Positions 23,764 to 37,000 of a DNA stretch of 64,000 nt are shown piece by piece. The stretch is from Nymphaea colorata. Its lineage: Eukaryota; Streptophyta; Magnoliopsida; Nymphaeales; Nymphaeaceae. Under the pieces are notes generated by a model that was not told where the DNA came from, made no database searches, and saw only the letters and a program-made list of their open reading frames with translations. The stretch spans positions 2,730,001-2,794,000 of the forward strand of contig NC_045141.1 of the NCBI RefSeq assembly GCF_008831285.2, written 5' to 3'. Each line of letters starts with the position of its first letter. The stretch's first letter is position 1. Made by a program: the position numbers and the translations under genes.

Positions 23764-25860
23764 AGTAGCTGGTTTCCATTTGAGGTTCAAGGACATCCGA
23801 TGCCAATATTAGGTATGTTTTCTTGATTTTTAGCCTTGCACATTAGATCATAGGTCTTTTTGTATTATTCCATCATTTAGCATAGGATGCTGAAAATTTA
23901 GTTTGTAGATCTTTGTTTTGGGTCCATTTTATGATAACCAACACTTGGGTTTTCTAAAAACATGGTGCATTCCTTGTTTTTGTTTTTTATGCTGCACAAT
24001 TTCAACTAGGTTAGCTGATTAGAGTAAATTAGTATGAGTATTTGCTTGTTTCCACCATGCAGTAGTACCATCTTTATTTTTCTAACATATTAGATTTGAT
24101 TTGCAGCTATATTTCTATTGTTTCTTGTTGTAGCAGCTTAGGAAAGTGATTGCAATCTGTGTTTTTATGTAATTTTCTTCAGTATTTTTTTAGTTAGGTC
24201 TGAGTTTTTGAGTGGTGGTTGTGTGAGGTAGTCACTGGCAGCTCTCTAGCTGTTTGGAGGGGCTGTTGGCTGCATCCAACAACATTTAGTAATTATTTTT
24301 TATTATGTCATCTATTTCCAGCAATGAGTAATTAAGGTTAGTGTACATTAACCTAGATTAGGTAAATTTTAGTTGTATCTTGTTAATTAAGTAGTAAATT
24401 GGCTGCTAGATTTAGGGATTTCATTGCTTTCAGCAATAATAACAAGGTGTTGGCTGCGACCAACACTTATTTTAGTTTATTTCTTTTAGTTACATGCATT
24501 TCTAGCCTTTGTTTTCTGTGTTTAGCTAATTATTAATTTCTTAATGATATGGTATAGTAAATTTGGGGCTTTTGTAGATCACCTAGAACCTACCAGCTGG
24601 CATGTGTGGGACATGCCCAACGCTTGCTAATCTGCCGATTGAGGGTAAATCCTGCTGCTCTAGGTAGATTATATAATTAACTTGTTTTATACTATGTTGT
24701 AGCATTCATACTAGGTGCTTATTGTGTGTTACTTTATGATTAAGTGTGAGGCTCCACTTTTAGTAAGTTTATTAGTTTTGGCTTCTTTTTTGTGTTTATA
24801 GAAGGTAATGTCTATTATGCTTTCTATGAGAATAATGTATAAGTAAGACAAATAGTAGTGTAGTTATGTAAATCTTGTAATTTTGTTGTTGCTTAAGTTA
24901 GGACTGTGTTTAGGGTGTAGGTTTTTTTTAATGTTTTTTAAGATTTACTACAATTTATGCTATAGTGCATCAAATTACATAGTTATCTTTTGTTTAAATC
25001 ATTTTTAAATTGAATATTAGGTGGTAATAGTTAGTCATATTTAATTTAAGAGTATAGATGCTCATTTACTACATTTTCCAGTGTTTAGTGTAGTATCGAC
25101 ACATGTTCTACTTAAGCACCTAGTGTGATTACTATATTTTCTATAGTAGGTTTTTAGTTTAAATAAACATTTTTCAGTTTACTAAGTTGTGGGATAATTT
25201 AGAAGTAGAATTAGTTATTATGTTGAATTTTATGCTTGTTATTGTTCTTTAGTCTTAGATTTATAGTTTTTGGTGTTCTACAATAGTTTACAAGCTTGAT
25301 GGCTGGTTTAGGACAGTGTGTTCAGTAGTTAACTATAATTTTCTGATTTAAATCTTGTTTTCCTCATTGTCTTCAATATTTATCCTTCATTTGAATTAGT
25401 TTTTAAGTAAATAGTGTTGCTAATCTTTAGATAAAGCTAATTAAACAGTTCAAACTGCTCTTTACTGCATTGTCCTGTACTAGGCATAGATTGTGCATAT
25501 TATTTTGTTTCTTGTTGAGTTTTTTTACTACAATTTATATTATAGTTAGTAGAATATCTATGCTTGAAGTAGTACTTTTAGGCAATACTTAGTTTATAGT
25601 AATTAGTTTTAGCTAAATTAAGGTGTGAACTGCTATTTACTGTTTTAAAGTTCTAGAGAAAGAAAGTTTACACTATAATGTCATGTCTTGTTTTTGCAAC
25701 AATTTTTTGTAATTTTTAATATAGTTTAGTAGGAAAAATAGTTATCTTTTGCCTAAAAATAGTTTTGATATGAAAATTAGTTCTTAATTTGTAAATATAC
25801 TTAGTTTTTAAATACGAACTGTTCTAGAGAGAGTATTATTTGAAATACAACAAGTGGCAT
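23764..25860. other. T-rich non-coding DNA
   Basis: No coding region. Words such as CTACAATTTAT and TAGTTTAGTAG recur loosely, and the composition is like a long intron or an old LTR. No ends or primer site were found. Confidence 0.45.
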
Positions 25861-25869
25861 TTCCTTATT

Positions 25870-26990
25870 GCAGTCTACGGAAGCCCGGTATTTGAATAAG
25901 CAATCCATGCCCAATATAATATTGAATTCTTAAATGTATATGGGTATGAAATATGCATAAATTTGATAGTCACCCCAATAAATAATGCAAGCAAAATAAA
26001 CCTCCCCAATTGTCTTTACATTCCTGAAAGGATATTTAACTGCTAAAAAGGGATGTAAGGTGTTGGGTTTCTGAATTAAACGAGTCGTAGCTCTAAGGGA
26101 TACAAAAAAATAATTTAACCCTGAATCTAAAAAAACACTCACCTCCATATAAAAAAGACAGCAACCTGAAATAACATCTAGGTAGCTCTGACCTCCTCAA
26201 CTGACATGGTAAAGACATGGCCTCTACCTTGAGTTCTGATCTGTTACAAGCTAGCACGTCCTCAATTGGCTGATGTCAAACATATAGACCTGCCATAACC
26301 TGAAAGAGCTACATTTTAGACTTGAGAAGATGATGTCTTCACTGTGCCTTCTAGAAAAATAGGACAACTTGTTCTGCAATATCCCAACTAGACACATTCA
26401 TAACACCCTTAAGATCTTTTTTAACATTCCCCAGAGTGTGGAGCTCTGAAATGTCACATAGTGTTGTAGATCCAGATGTCCCTGCAGTCGATCCTTCACT
26501 AAAAGCAACATAGCTAGGACCTCTATCTGCACTGTGTAGAGCTCTCCATGGTCTGGTTGCCAAATAACTAGTGCCTCTAGATGTCATTTTAGACAGTCGC
26601 TGATATGGCTCTTGAGACCCTTGAGTTTTACTTGCTCCACTTCCACGTATAGGTCTAACATTAGTAGCCCTTTGTTCATAGTTTAGAGCTTCCCACCTCT
26701 CATGGAGTCGCTGAGGGAACTCTCATTATCCTATTGTTAGCAATCTTTCCTTGACTTTCCAATTCTGCCCTTGTTCAAATCTTTGGCGTTTCTTACCACA
26801 ACCAGTTTGATACCGGTAAGAAAACTTACCAAACCCGTAAACTTTGGTTTATATTCATCTATAATAATGTTGTCTTGGAGCTGATAAAAATTCCATGTTT
26901 TACTTTCTATATATATTGGAGGGTAATAGTTTATCCTAAATTCTATCAAAAAGTCATCCAAAGTGAGAGCAGCATGATCTTTGTTATCAC
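25870..26990 (-). pseudogene. Ty3/gypsy gag and protease remnant
   Basis: Read right to left. A gag piece at 26737-26961 contains WDDFLIEF-like and LQDNIIIDEYKPKFTGLVSF motifs of retrotransposon gag. A linker follows. A protease piece at about 25880-26148 reads LDSGLNYFFVSL (the family's D-S/T-G active site) and, farther on and out of frame, NIILGMDCLFKYRAS, the retropepsin flap-side motif. Frames are broken in several places. RT and integrase are missing to the left, so the element is truncated. Confidence 0.75.
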
Positions 26991-29200
26991 CCCAATTTTT
27001 TTTTCAAAAGACTGTATTTTATTTTTAGACCCTAAGCCAAATCCTATACCCAAAACAAGTTCGCGACTATTCGATCCAAAAGGAATCTCTAAACCCTTAC
27101 CCAAAACCTAACTATCGGATCTGAATTAGATCCAAAATACAAGTCTAGATCTAAATTTCAAACTCAAAATCCAAAGCCGAGATCAAAACGACAAACTTTG
27201 ATGCTATCGAGCACCGCATGCGCATGCATGAACCCTCTTTTTGAGTATATATCTCGCTCTCATGCCACAAATGTGTTTTTGAGCCTAAACCACTCACTAA
27301 AATGTGTCATGATCAATTAAACTCAATCCAGATTTAAAACGAGCATGGAGCCACTCAAAAACGGAGTCAGCCACCCGTTTATAACAAAAACCAATTTTAT
27401 ACATATTTTAAATGAAAAAAATGGTTTTATGCTTTTTATATGAACAACCCCTTTTATTTATTTATCCATTTTATCTTATTTTATTTTATTGCATTATATT
27501 TCTTTTCACATTTATTTCGTACTTAAAAAATAAAAATACACTCACGTAACAAGATGTTGCGCACTGCTGCAATATAAAATATCGCAGAAACACGCGCCAC
27601 GCGACGCATGACGCTGTCGCGTGCTGCTCACCGACGCGTGCATGTGGCCAAGTCGGGGCTTGCATATGGCGTAGGCTCCATTTCCATGCTAAGGGGCAGT
27701 TTTGGGCCTGTTGGGTGGGCAGTAGCTCTACCCACACCCAAAATAGGTATTTGCAGGGCCAATGGACAATCCCATGTGATCAAAGCCTATTTAAAAATAC
27801 ATTAAAAAATGATTCAAAAAATACTTGGAATTTGCATGATAAAATGTTGTAAAATTAAAAAAATTTTAAATTTTGAGTTTTGGCTTCAAAACTCTCTATA
27901 AATGCTCACACAATCTTCTTCTTTAAGCATGAGCTAACCCTCAGAGAATCTCTAGTGCTCCATCATTTGAAGATTTAGAGTTTTCTCTTAGCTCTTTTTC
28001 TCCATTTCTCTCTTATTCTCTTTTTCTTCTCGAACCTTGGGAGCAAGCTTCTTCAAGGTCCAACTCTTCAAAGGAACACAAGATCTCTTGGAGGCATATC
28101 TTTATCACCTTGGAGCTTCACCTAAAGCAACTCTAAGATCATCCAAAGTAAGAGATTCATCTTCTAAATCATTATCATTAGAGGTATGTAATCAATATCT
28201 CACTCCATTTCTTCTCATTATTTCATCCATTCTTCACAAAAGCTATTTTTGAGTGCATCGGGAGCATGAGAATGTGAAATGATGTCTTATTTTAGGATTG
28301 AAATATGTTTCTCTATTCTCTTAAATGTTGCTTTGCTTTGAGATGTTGTTCACTCATGGTTGGTTGATTTTTCTCATTTATATATAAATGAATGGTGAGA
28401 ATGAGTGCTTAGGTTGGAATATTTCTTCATTCTTATATTGATTTTGAGGTTGGAATATGTTCAACCCGAGAAAGCCCTTCACGAATATGTACATGTTAAA
28501 AATGCATCTTCATGTCATTCTTACGTTTAGTTTATTTCTTAATCATCCGATTAGGAACCCTAATGAGTGTTTTGTTGTGTTGCTCCTCATGTTATTTATA
28601 TTTGATTTTCTTGCATACCCAATGGTGGAAGAAATATACTCACTTGTAACAAAAAGAAATAAATATGACTTTATGTTCATATATAAAATATTTGAAATCA
28701 TGTTTTTCAAAAGATTTTCAAAAACAAATCTTAAAGACTTAGGTTAGGCTCTTGCATGACCAACTTCCTCTCCGGCCTATATAAAAATCGAAGTCGGATG
28801 TCTTCAAGTTTTTTTTTTTATTTCAACTTTCATGAAGACATATACACATATACACATTATTTACATATATGTGCATATGATTATTTTTCTATGTCTTTGT
28901 CTCTCTATGGTCCAACATATTATTTTATGAATGTTTATATATATGTATGTTTCATTTTCTTTCTCTAGAATCTTTTGTTTCTCTCTTCAAGTTAAAAGTC
29001 TTCTTCTACAAATTTCTTATATATATATCTGTATTTTTTCCTCTAAGAACTCTTCCTCTTCGAGCAAATACTCTCTTTATATAAACTTTCATATATGTGT
29101 ATGCATGATAGTATGTATTTGTATATGTGCATATATCTTTTTAAGATTTTTTTTCCTTTCCATTGAAGTTAATACTTCATTTTCACAAGCTTTCATATAC
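26991..29200. other. LTR-like and unassigned non-coding DNA
   Basis: Around 27890-28250 there is a CTCTATAAATGC TATA-like element followed by a CT-rich leader (TTCTCTTAGCTCTTTTTCTC), the look of a gypsy LTR with its transcribed leader on the plus strand. CpG-containing words cluster at 27590-27650. No partner LTR or primer site was identified. A second TATA-like CCTATATAAAAATCG lies near 28777. Confidence 0.35.
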
Positions 29201-29208
29201 ATACGTGC

Positions 29209-29224
29209 ACACACACACACACAC
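29209..29224. repeat. (CA)n at gypsy truncation point
   Basis: A short CA run lies just before the first base homologous to gypsy pol (about 29225). Confidence 0.85.
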
Positions 29225-29853
29225 TATAGTATTGGTATGACACTTTTTGAGGCATTGTCTGGAAAGCCATGCAGATCGCCAGCTTGTTGGACCGAATTGG
29301 GTGATGGAAAGATCGAGAACCCTTTAGTATTGCAACATTACACCGACCAAGTACAATTGATAAGGAAAAAGTTGTTGACTGCACAGAGTAGACTGAAAAA
29401 CTATGCCGACATTCGACGTTGGCTTTTGAGGTTGGTGATCACGTGTTCTTGAAAATTTCACCTACTAAAGGTGTTTTTTGATTTGGTATTAAGAGAAAGT
29501 TGAACTCGAGGTTCATCAGACCTTTTGAGATATTAGAGAAGATTGGAGAGGTGGCGTACAAATTGGCACTACCACCTGACTTGAGTCATGTTCATGATGT
29601 TTTTCATGTTTCCATGCTTCGAAAGTACGTACTGGATCCTACACATGTGATTGATTTTCAAGGTGATCAGGTGCAAGATGATTTAACAATAAAAGAAAAG
29701 TCTATTAGAATTGTGGATCAAAGAGAGCAAGTGCTTCGCACAGAGAGAATTCCTTTAGTGAAAGTGGAATGACAACACCATGGGTTGAAGGAGAGCACAT
29801 GGGAACTTGAGGAGGAGATGCGAAAGAAGTATCCACACTTGTTCTTGCATTGA
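29225..29853 (+). pseudogene. Older gypsy copy: integrase C-terminus and chromodomain
   Basis: It reads FEALSGKPCRSPACWTELGD, then LQHYTDQVQLIRKKLLTAQS. After a frameshift near 29415 and a stop it continues [34 protein letters not shown] and the chromodomain start [24 protein letters not shown] at 29770-29772 follows, then the in-frame tail HHGLKESTWELEEEMRKKYP and a final TGA at 29851-29853. It is collinear with 34010-34660 of the younger element and in the opposite orientation. Everything 5' of this is absent. Confidence 0.9.
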
Positions 29854-30955
29854 GGTATGATCTAAATTTCGAGGACGAAATTTCTTTTAAGGAGAGTAGG
29901 ATGTAATGCTCGACTCTTTTTTCAGGTGGGCCAGATCGGGTCTAGACCTGGACCCGAACCCACCCGCGTGTGAGCCCAACGCAAGGGAGTTCTTCTTCCT
30001 CGTCTCCCTCTTCGTTCCTTCCTCTGTGGCATCGCAAGAAGAAACAAGAGGCGGGAGGAACAACCGACAGCAGAGGGTGTGGTTGCGACAACCACTAGGC
30101 CGGCAGAGGAAGGGCGGCAGCGGCGGTGGCGCTCCGGTAAACCCTCCCAACCTCTCTCTCTCTCTCTCTACCTCTTTCTTCTTCTTTCCCCTTCTTTCTT
30201 CTTCTCCTCCTCCCCTTGCATGCCCACTCTCCCATGCTATTTCCCTCTCTCTGCCTCTCCCACTCTCTCGCCCTCTCCGTCTATGCACCTCTTCCCCTTC
30301 CCGCCAGCTCTCACCCGCACGGTCCCTCTCATTTGCTTCCCTCTCTTGTCTCTCCCCTTTTGTCCGAACCCTCACTCTCAGTCTCTCCTCTCTGTCAGCG
30401 CCCTCTCTCACTCATTTTCAGCCTCCCACACAACTATCGTGGGCCTCTTTTAATGACAGACCCCTCTCTTGAACTCCCTTTTTGTCGTTTTTGACTCTTT
30501 TGTGGCCGTTTGGTCGATTTGCAGTTTAGGGATGCATTTTTTTTCCTTATACCAGTGAAGTGAAGACATTAGTTGTGATGGTGGCGAGGAATCCTTGGTG
30601 TTAACGCTCAATCGACCATTGGAGGTGGCTGTCGGGAGCATTGCGGCAGTTTGGACACTAAATTTGGGGTGAGCGAGGCTTAATGGAACTTAAATTGTTG
30701 AATATTTATTGTTGGAGCATGTATAATTATTGTTTGAGCATGCTAAAATGTAGAATTGATGATTTAGGATGCATATTAGCGACTTTGTTTTTTGGGGAAA
30801 ATTTAGGATTATGTTGGAGAAGCGTCGATTCATGTCTATCATGATCTTTCAAGCTTAAGTGGTAAATGTTTAGAATCGTTTTAGTGAGCTTGAGAGATAT
30901 GTTGCTATTGATGTACATATATGTTGTATGTTGAGAATCTTATAGTGGGGAAGAC

Positions 30956-30960
30956 GCCTC
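30956..30960. repeat. Target-site duplication GCCTC, left
   Basis: GCCTC directly precedes TGTCACACC of the left LTR and matches 41850-41854 after the right LTR. Confidence 0.95.
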
Positions 30961-33900
30961 TGTCACACCCCGACCTTTTTGACACTCAAACATTTTTTTT
31001 TTCTAACATCCAACATCGAGGTGTGACTACACAATAGTTCAAAAAGGAATGAGCCAAACAATTCAAAACAATGGGACAAGCTTTCCATTATATAGCATTT
31101 CAATTCAATTGTACATTTGACAAAAATGCCCCAAAATCACAACATCGATGCCTCATCAAAACAAGGCATCAGTAAAACCAAAAACCCGACGCGCCGGCAC
31201 TACAAGAACAAAACAAAACCCAAAACCTCCCTAGTAGGACGTGAATGTAGCCATCTGCTCAGCCTGCTGCCCCGGGTACACCAAAACCTGAAAAAAGGAA
31301 ACAACTGAAGGCTTAGCCTTCACAGTATGGCAACAAGCCAGGAAAAGTCCAAGCCCTCTTAGGTCGGGCTCAGTACACAAACAAACATCAGAACAATCTA
31401 TCATTATGTCGTGTCAAGACACGACATGCAGACGCCACTCAATGGCTACAATAACATAATTTCAATCACATGCAAGGCATCATCAACATGTCACTTGCAT
31501 TCATAAGCACAACAGTCACATGCACAACAATCCTATATATTTCAATCACATACATTGCAGTTTCATTACTATCAGTGAATTTACAGTTCCTGTGGGAGCA
31601 AACACAGGCACGTGCACACCGCGGGCGGCCCACAGCCGAGAGACAACCCCCGTGGTGGCCCAGAACAGTATGGATCCATCTATCCGCTGCAGCGGTAGAG
31701 CACTCATCCATGGATGTGTGAATTCCAAGGAGAGATACTCAGCCTTCCCTAGGACACCCAGGTTGGGAAGGCGGGAGCCTACGCTCCAAGCACATCACAC
31801 AACAGTACCCTGGGGCCTTGCACCGCCTGCGCTCCGAACAGGCGAGACCAGTGGCGAAAGCGGGACAACTCCTATACACATAGTCACATCCCACTGGCCT
31901 CTCATCTCTTATTCTTTCATTCTTATACTTATACTTGCACAAACACAATTAACTGGCTAGCTCATGAGGTTAGTTCACTTCACGAGTGAACCCACACCTC
32001 CAATTGCCTCCACACGAGTGTTACACATAACCACAACAGTTTTGGCTAGCCGTCATAACAATATGGGTATAACCACCCACTGTACAAACATTTGCATCAT
32101 TGCCCGCGGCAATGGGTAATCAATAAACATAACATTCACATTCATCATCATAACAATCACATCTTTGAAAACTTAGCCAAACCACAGAGAGTAGTCTCAA
32201 TCTGTGGTGGGCTCGTAGCTGTCCTATGCAGTTATCATTCTAGAATGCTTTCTAATGCACAATTGGGGTCGAGGAGACACTCGACTCGATACCCCGTCTC
32301 ATCTGTCCTAAACAGTTATCAATTCTAGCATGCACATGCAATGCGTAACATTATCAAAACAATTACCATAAGCCTTTCAAAACAATTCATATCATATATC
32401 AATTTTATGTACATGCATATACATATTCATTCACGGAACACTCAATCAATTCATATCACAAATCCTAGGATCCCATGATCCTAGGAACACACATTCATTC
32501 ACTTGCCCAGGCAGGGATTTGCCTGGGATGTCGCCATACCTGTGGCGAGTTCACAAGAATCTTCCAAAATGCCTCGAGCTTCGAATCCGGTAGGTCAAGG
32601 TCGACGGGTTGTACCCGGTGTACCTGTAGACACAAACACTAGATAAGATTCCTACTACTTACCTCAACAATTCAAACAAAAACAAAACAAAATCATTGAG
32701 GCATGTGTCATCGCCTCAAGAGGGTGTCGACAGGTAGTGTCAACTCACAAGTTCTCCAATAGGGTCACTTCCCACTCCTAGCCGTGCCAATAGATGTCAA
32801 AACTCAAAGCCATCAATTCGTCTATCACTAACGCCTTTCTCAAAACTCCCTTTATCTTAAATCAAGGCGTCTACCCCAAAGATACATCCAACTTATGTAC
32901 GTTATCCCTATTTAACTCCAAGATGCACCCGTACACAAAATCACGTGCTACAAGCTCACTAAAACAGTCCTAAATCTTCCCCACAACCTCACAAACTCTA
33001 CCATGTTTCCCCTAATGCTTCGAAAATTAATCTATCATGCTTAAATGATCATCCAATATATGAATCTTCGCTTCCCAACATAATCGCAAGCTTTTCCCCA
33101 AAAACGAAATCACTAACATGTGTTCCAAATAATCAATTTTAAGCTCTAGCATGCTCAAACAATAATTATGCGCGTTCCAAAGAGAAATATATCATAAAAT
33201 AGGTTCAATTTCGCCTTGCTCACTCCGATTGAAGGTCTAAACTGCTGTAATCCTCCCGGTAGCCACTTCACGCGTCCAAGTGGTCCCCAAACGGCTAAAA
33301 TCCTCCAATGCCGCCACTACCAAGGCCTTCTCTAATTGCTGTTACGAGGGGGAAGACAAATCCCCAAGCTGAAAACGGATCCAACAGTGATAGCATAGTG
33401 AAAAATCAGTGAGAGAAAGTGCTTGATTGGAGAAAATAGAAAACGAGCAGAAAATGGGGAGAGAGCGTGAAGCGTGGACAGAGAGGGAGGTCGAATAGAG
33501 GGAGAAAGAGGGAAAAACGGAGGGGGACTGATAGGGGAGAGGGTTCGGTCAAAAGGGGAAAAGAAGGCAGTGAGGGGAGAGGACGGGAGAGGAGAGAGAG
33601 ACGGTGGAGAGTGAGGGGAGTCGTTCGGTGGAGAGGGGAGACGAGAGACAGTGGGAGAGGGAGACGAGTGACAATGGGAGAGGGAGGAGGGAAAAGCAAA
33701 CGGGAAGGAGAAGAAAAGAGAAGAGAGGAAGAGGCAGGGGACGACAGGGTTCACCTCAATGCCGCCGTCGTCGCCGTCGCCGCCGTCGTCGTCGCCTTCT
33801 TCCCTGTGCTCCGGTCGTGGGTAAGGAAGAGACGGTAAGAGGAAAGCGAGGGAGAAGAGAAAGCGAGGGAGGAGGGACAGCGTCGGGCTCCACTCGCGTG

Positions 33901-33961
33901 GGGCTAGGGTCCGGGTCTGGACCCTGACCCGACCCGCTCCGCCCAAACGCCGCGCGTTACA
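30961..33961 (-). repeat. 3' LTR of the gypsy element
   Basis: It runs TGTCACACCCC to CGCGTTACA on the plus strand, so in element orientation it is TGTAACGCG...GGGGTGTGACA. It contains a purine-rich block (33410-33880), a CCGTCG-type run (33764-33802) and a CCTAGGATCCCATGATCCTAG palindrome region near 32464. The open frames in it (up to 204 residues) are low-complexity and are mirrored in the other LTR. Confidence 0.95.
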
Positions 33962-33976
33962 TCCTACCCTCCTAAC
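33962..33976 (-). other. Polypurine tract
   Basis: On the minus strand GTTAGGAGGGTAGGA lies immediately before the TGTAACG start of the 3' LTR, the site expected to prime plus-strand DNA synthesis. The older copy has GGAGAGTAGGA at the same place. Confidence 0.88.
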
Positions 33977-34009
33977 AAAAAAATTTCGTCCTCGAAATTA
34001 GATCATACC

Positions 34010-37000
34010 TCAATTGAAGAACAAGTGCGGATATCTCTTCCGCATGTCCTCCTCAGGTTCCCATGTGCTCTCCTTCAATCCATGGTACTGTCATTCCACC
34101 TTCACTAAAGGAATTCTCTTCGTGCGAAGCACTTGCTCTCTTCGATCCACAATTTTAATAGGTTTTTCTTCCATCGTCAGATCATCTTGCACCTGAATAC
34201 CTTGAAAATCAATCACATGTGTCGGATCTGGTATGTACTTTCGAAGCATGGAAACATGAAAAACGTCATGAACATGACTCAAGTCTGGTGGTAGTGCCAA
34301 TCTATAGGTCACCTCGCCAATCTTCTCTAATATCTCAAAAGGTCCTACGAACCTCGGGCTCAACTTTCCCTTCACCCCAAAATGAAAGACACCTCTAGTA
34401 GGGGAAATCTTCAAAAACACATGATCACCAACCTCAAAAGTCAATTCTCTACGACGAATGTCGGCATAGCTTTTCTGTCTACTCTGAGCAGTCAACAACT
34501 TTTTCCTTATCAATTGCACTTGGTCGGTGTAGTGTTGCAAAACTAATGGGTTTTCGATTTTTCCATCACCCAATTCGGTCCAACAAGCTGGCGATCTGCA
34601 CGGCCTTCCATACAAAGCCTCAAAAGGTGCCATCTCAATACTAGAGTGGTAACTGTTATTATATGCAAATTATGCCAGTTTCACATGTTTGTCCCATTCT
34701 CCTTTCCACTCTAAGACACAAGCACGCAACATGTCCTCTAAGGTCTGAATGGTCCTCTCCGATTGCCCATCAGTTTGGGGGTGGAACGCTGTGCTTAGCT
34801 TAAGCTTGGTACCCAAAGCCTTCTGCAAATGCCCCCAAAATCTAGAGGTAAAACGTGGATCTCGATCCGAAATGATAGACCTTGGCACACCATGCAATCT
34901 CACTATCTCGCCAATATATAACTCTGCGAGACTTTCCAAAGACTGATTAATTCTAATAGACAGAAAATGAGCGGATTTCGTCAGTCGATCTACAATCACC
35001 CATATGGCATCATGCTGTCTTCGGGTGTGAGGCAATCCAACTACAAAATCCATTGTAATGTCTTCCCATTTCCACACCGGGACATCGATTCTCTGCAACA
35101 AGCCTCCGGGCCGTTGATGTTTTGCTTTTACTTGTTGGCAAACCAAGCACTTTGCCACATATTCTGCAATTTCACGCTTCATTCCAGGCCACCAAAAATT
35201 TCTCTTCATATCCTGAAACATCTTTGTACTGCCAGGGTGTATAGAAAACTTAGATTTATGAGCTTCATCAAGCAACCGTCGCTTCACCCCTTCATCTCTA
35301 GGGACCCACAATCTATGTCGAAACCACAATGAACCCTCTTCATCTTGATGCCAGAAAGCATCTACCTTCTTACACTCTTCCACGTTCTTAGCAAAATCAG
35401 GATCTTCCTTTTGCTTCAATACAAGCTCTTCCATCAAAGGGTGTTGTACCACGGCACTCATCGTTGCTTTGTTCTCGCCACAAAGGTAAGGTTGCCATGC
35501 TATCACATCTTGTAACAAATTTCAAGAACATGCTAACATACTGTACATCGTTGCCTTAGCTTGCCTGCTCAAAGCATCAGCCACCACATTCGCCTTGCCT
35601 GGATGATATGATATCGTGAAATTATAATCTTTTAGGTATTCAGTCCATCTTCTTTGCCTCAAATTAAGATCACTTTGGGAGAATATATATTTCAAAGACT
35701 TGTGATCTGTAAACACTTCAAATGTTGCCCCATAGAGATAATGCCTCCAAATCTTTAGTGCAAACACAACTGCTCCCAACTCCAAATCGTGAGTGGGATA
35801 GTGTTGTTCGTGCGTCTTCAACTGCCTTGATGCATAAGCCACCACACGGCCATTTTGCATCAGTACACAACCATAACCGATTCCTGATGCATCTGTGTAC
35901 AGTACAAAACCCGAATGACCTGATGAAAGCGTCAGAATAGGAGCAGCAGTAAGCTTGTCCTTCAGAGTTTGAAAACTCCTCTCGCACTCTTCATTCCAAA
36001 TAAACTTCACTCCTTTTCTCAATAGCTTAGTCATAGGTGTAGCTATTTTCGAAAAGTGTTGTATAAACTTGCGATAATATCCTGCCAATCCCAAAAAGCT
36101 TCTAACCTCGGTTACACTACATGGCGTCCTCCAGTCCTGCACAGCTGACACCTTAGCCGGATCGACGGATACTCCATTCTTAGAGATTACATGACCCAAA
36201 AAGTTTACCTTCTCTAGCCAAAATTCACATTTTGAATACTTGGCATATAACTTATGCTTGCGCAAAAGACCCAATACACTTCTCAAGTGATCTCTATGCT
36301 CTGTCACACTCTCTGAGTACACCAAAATATCATCAACAAAAACAATAACAAATCGGTCCAAGAACTCTTGGAAAACCCGATTCATGAGGTCCATGAACGC
36401 TGCGGGAGCATTGGTCAACCCAAAAGGCATGACCCTGAATTCATAGTGCCCATATCTGGTTCGAAATGCAGTCTTAGCAACATCTTCCTCCCGTATCAAG
36501 AGTTTATGATAACCTGTCCTCAGATCGATCTTGGAGAAAACCTTTGCATCCTTAAGCTGATCAAACAAGTCTTCAATTCTAGGAAGCGGATACTTATTCT
36601 TGATGGTGACTTGATTCAACATGCGGTAGTCAATACACAAACGCATTGTCTCATCTTTCTTCTTCACAAACAACACTGGTGCTCCCCACGGTGACACACT
36701 AGGTCGGATGAAGCCCTCGTCTAAGAGCTCCTGCAGTTGCTTCTTCAATTCTTCTAGCTCTGCTGGTGCCATTCGATAGGGTGCCTTAGAAATAGGAGTT
36801 GTTCCTGGTGACAACTCTATCTTGAACTCCACTTCTCGTGTTGGAGGCAAACTTGACAGTTCCTCAGGAAACACATCAGGGTACTCACTCACAATTGCCA
36901 CATCCGGTAACCTCACCGGTTCCGTCTCATTGGTCAACACGTTGACCAAGAAAGCAACACTTCTTTTTTCTATCAATCGTTTAGCTTTCAATGCAGACAC

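Noticed and set aside
29906-30472. 188-residue plus-strand open frame and overlapping frames
   Set aside because: Lies in the CT-rich part of the older LTR. The protein is Ser/Leu/Pro low-complexity and the homologous block in the younger LTR is open on several frames for the same compositional reason.
31520-31960. 146-residue plus-strand frame, repeated at 39408-39848
   Set aside because: LTR sequence on the antisense strand of the element, duplicated with the LTRs; no domain seen.
33332-33946. 204-residue minus-strand frame, repeated at 41220-41834
   Set aside because: Present twice only because it is inside both LTRs; composition-driven Pro/Ser/Leu frame with no domain.
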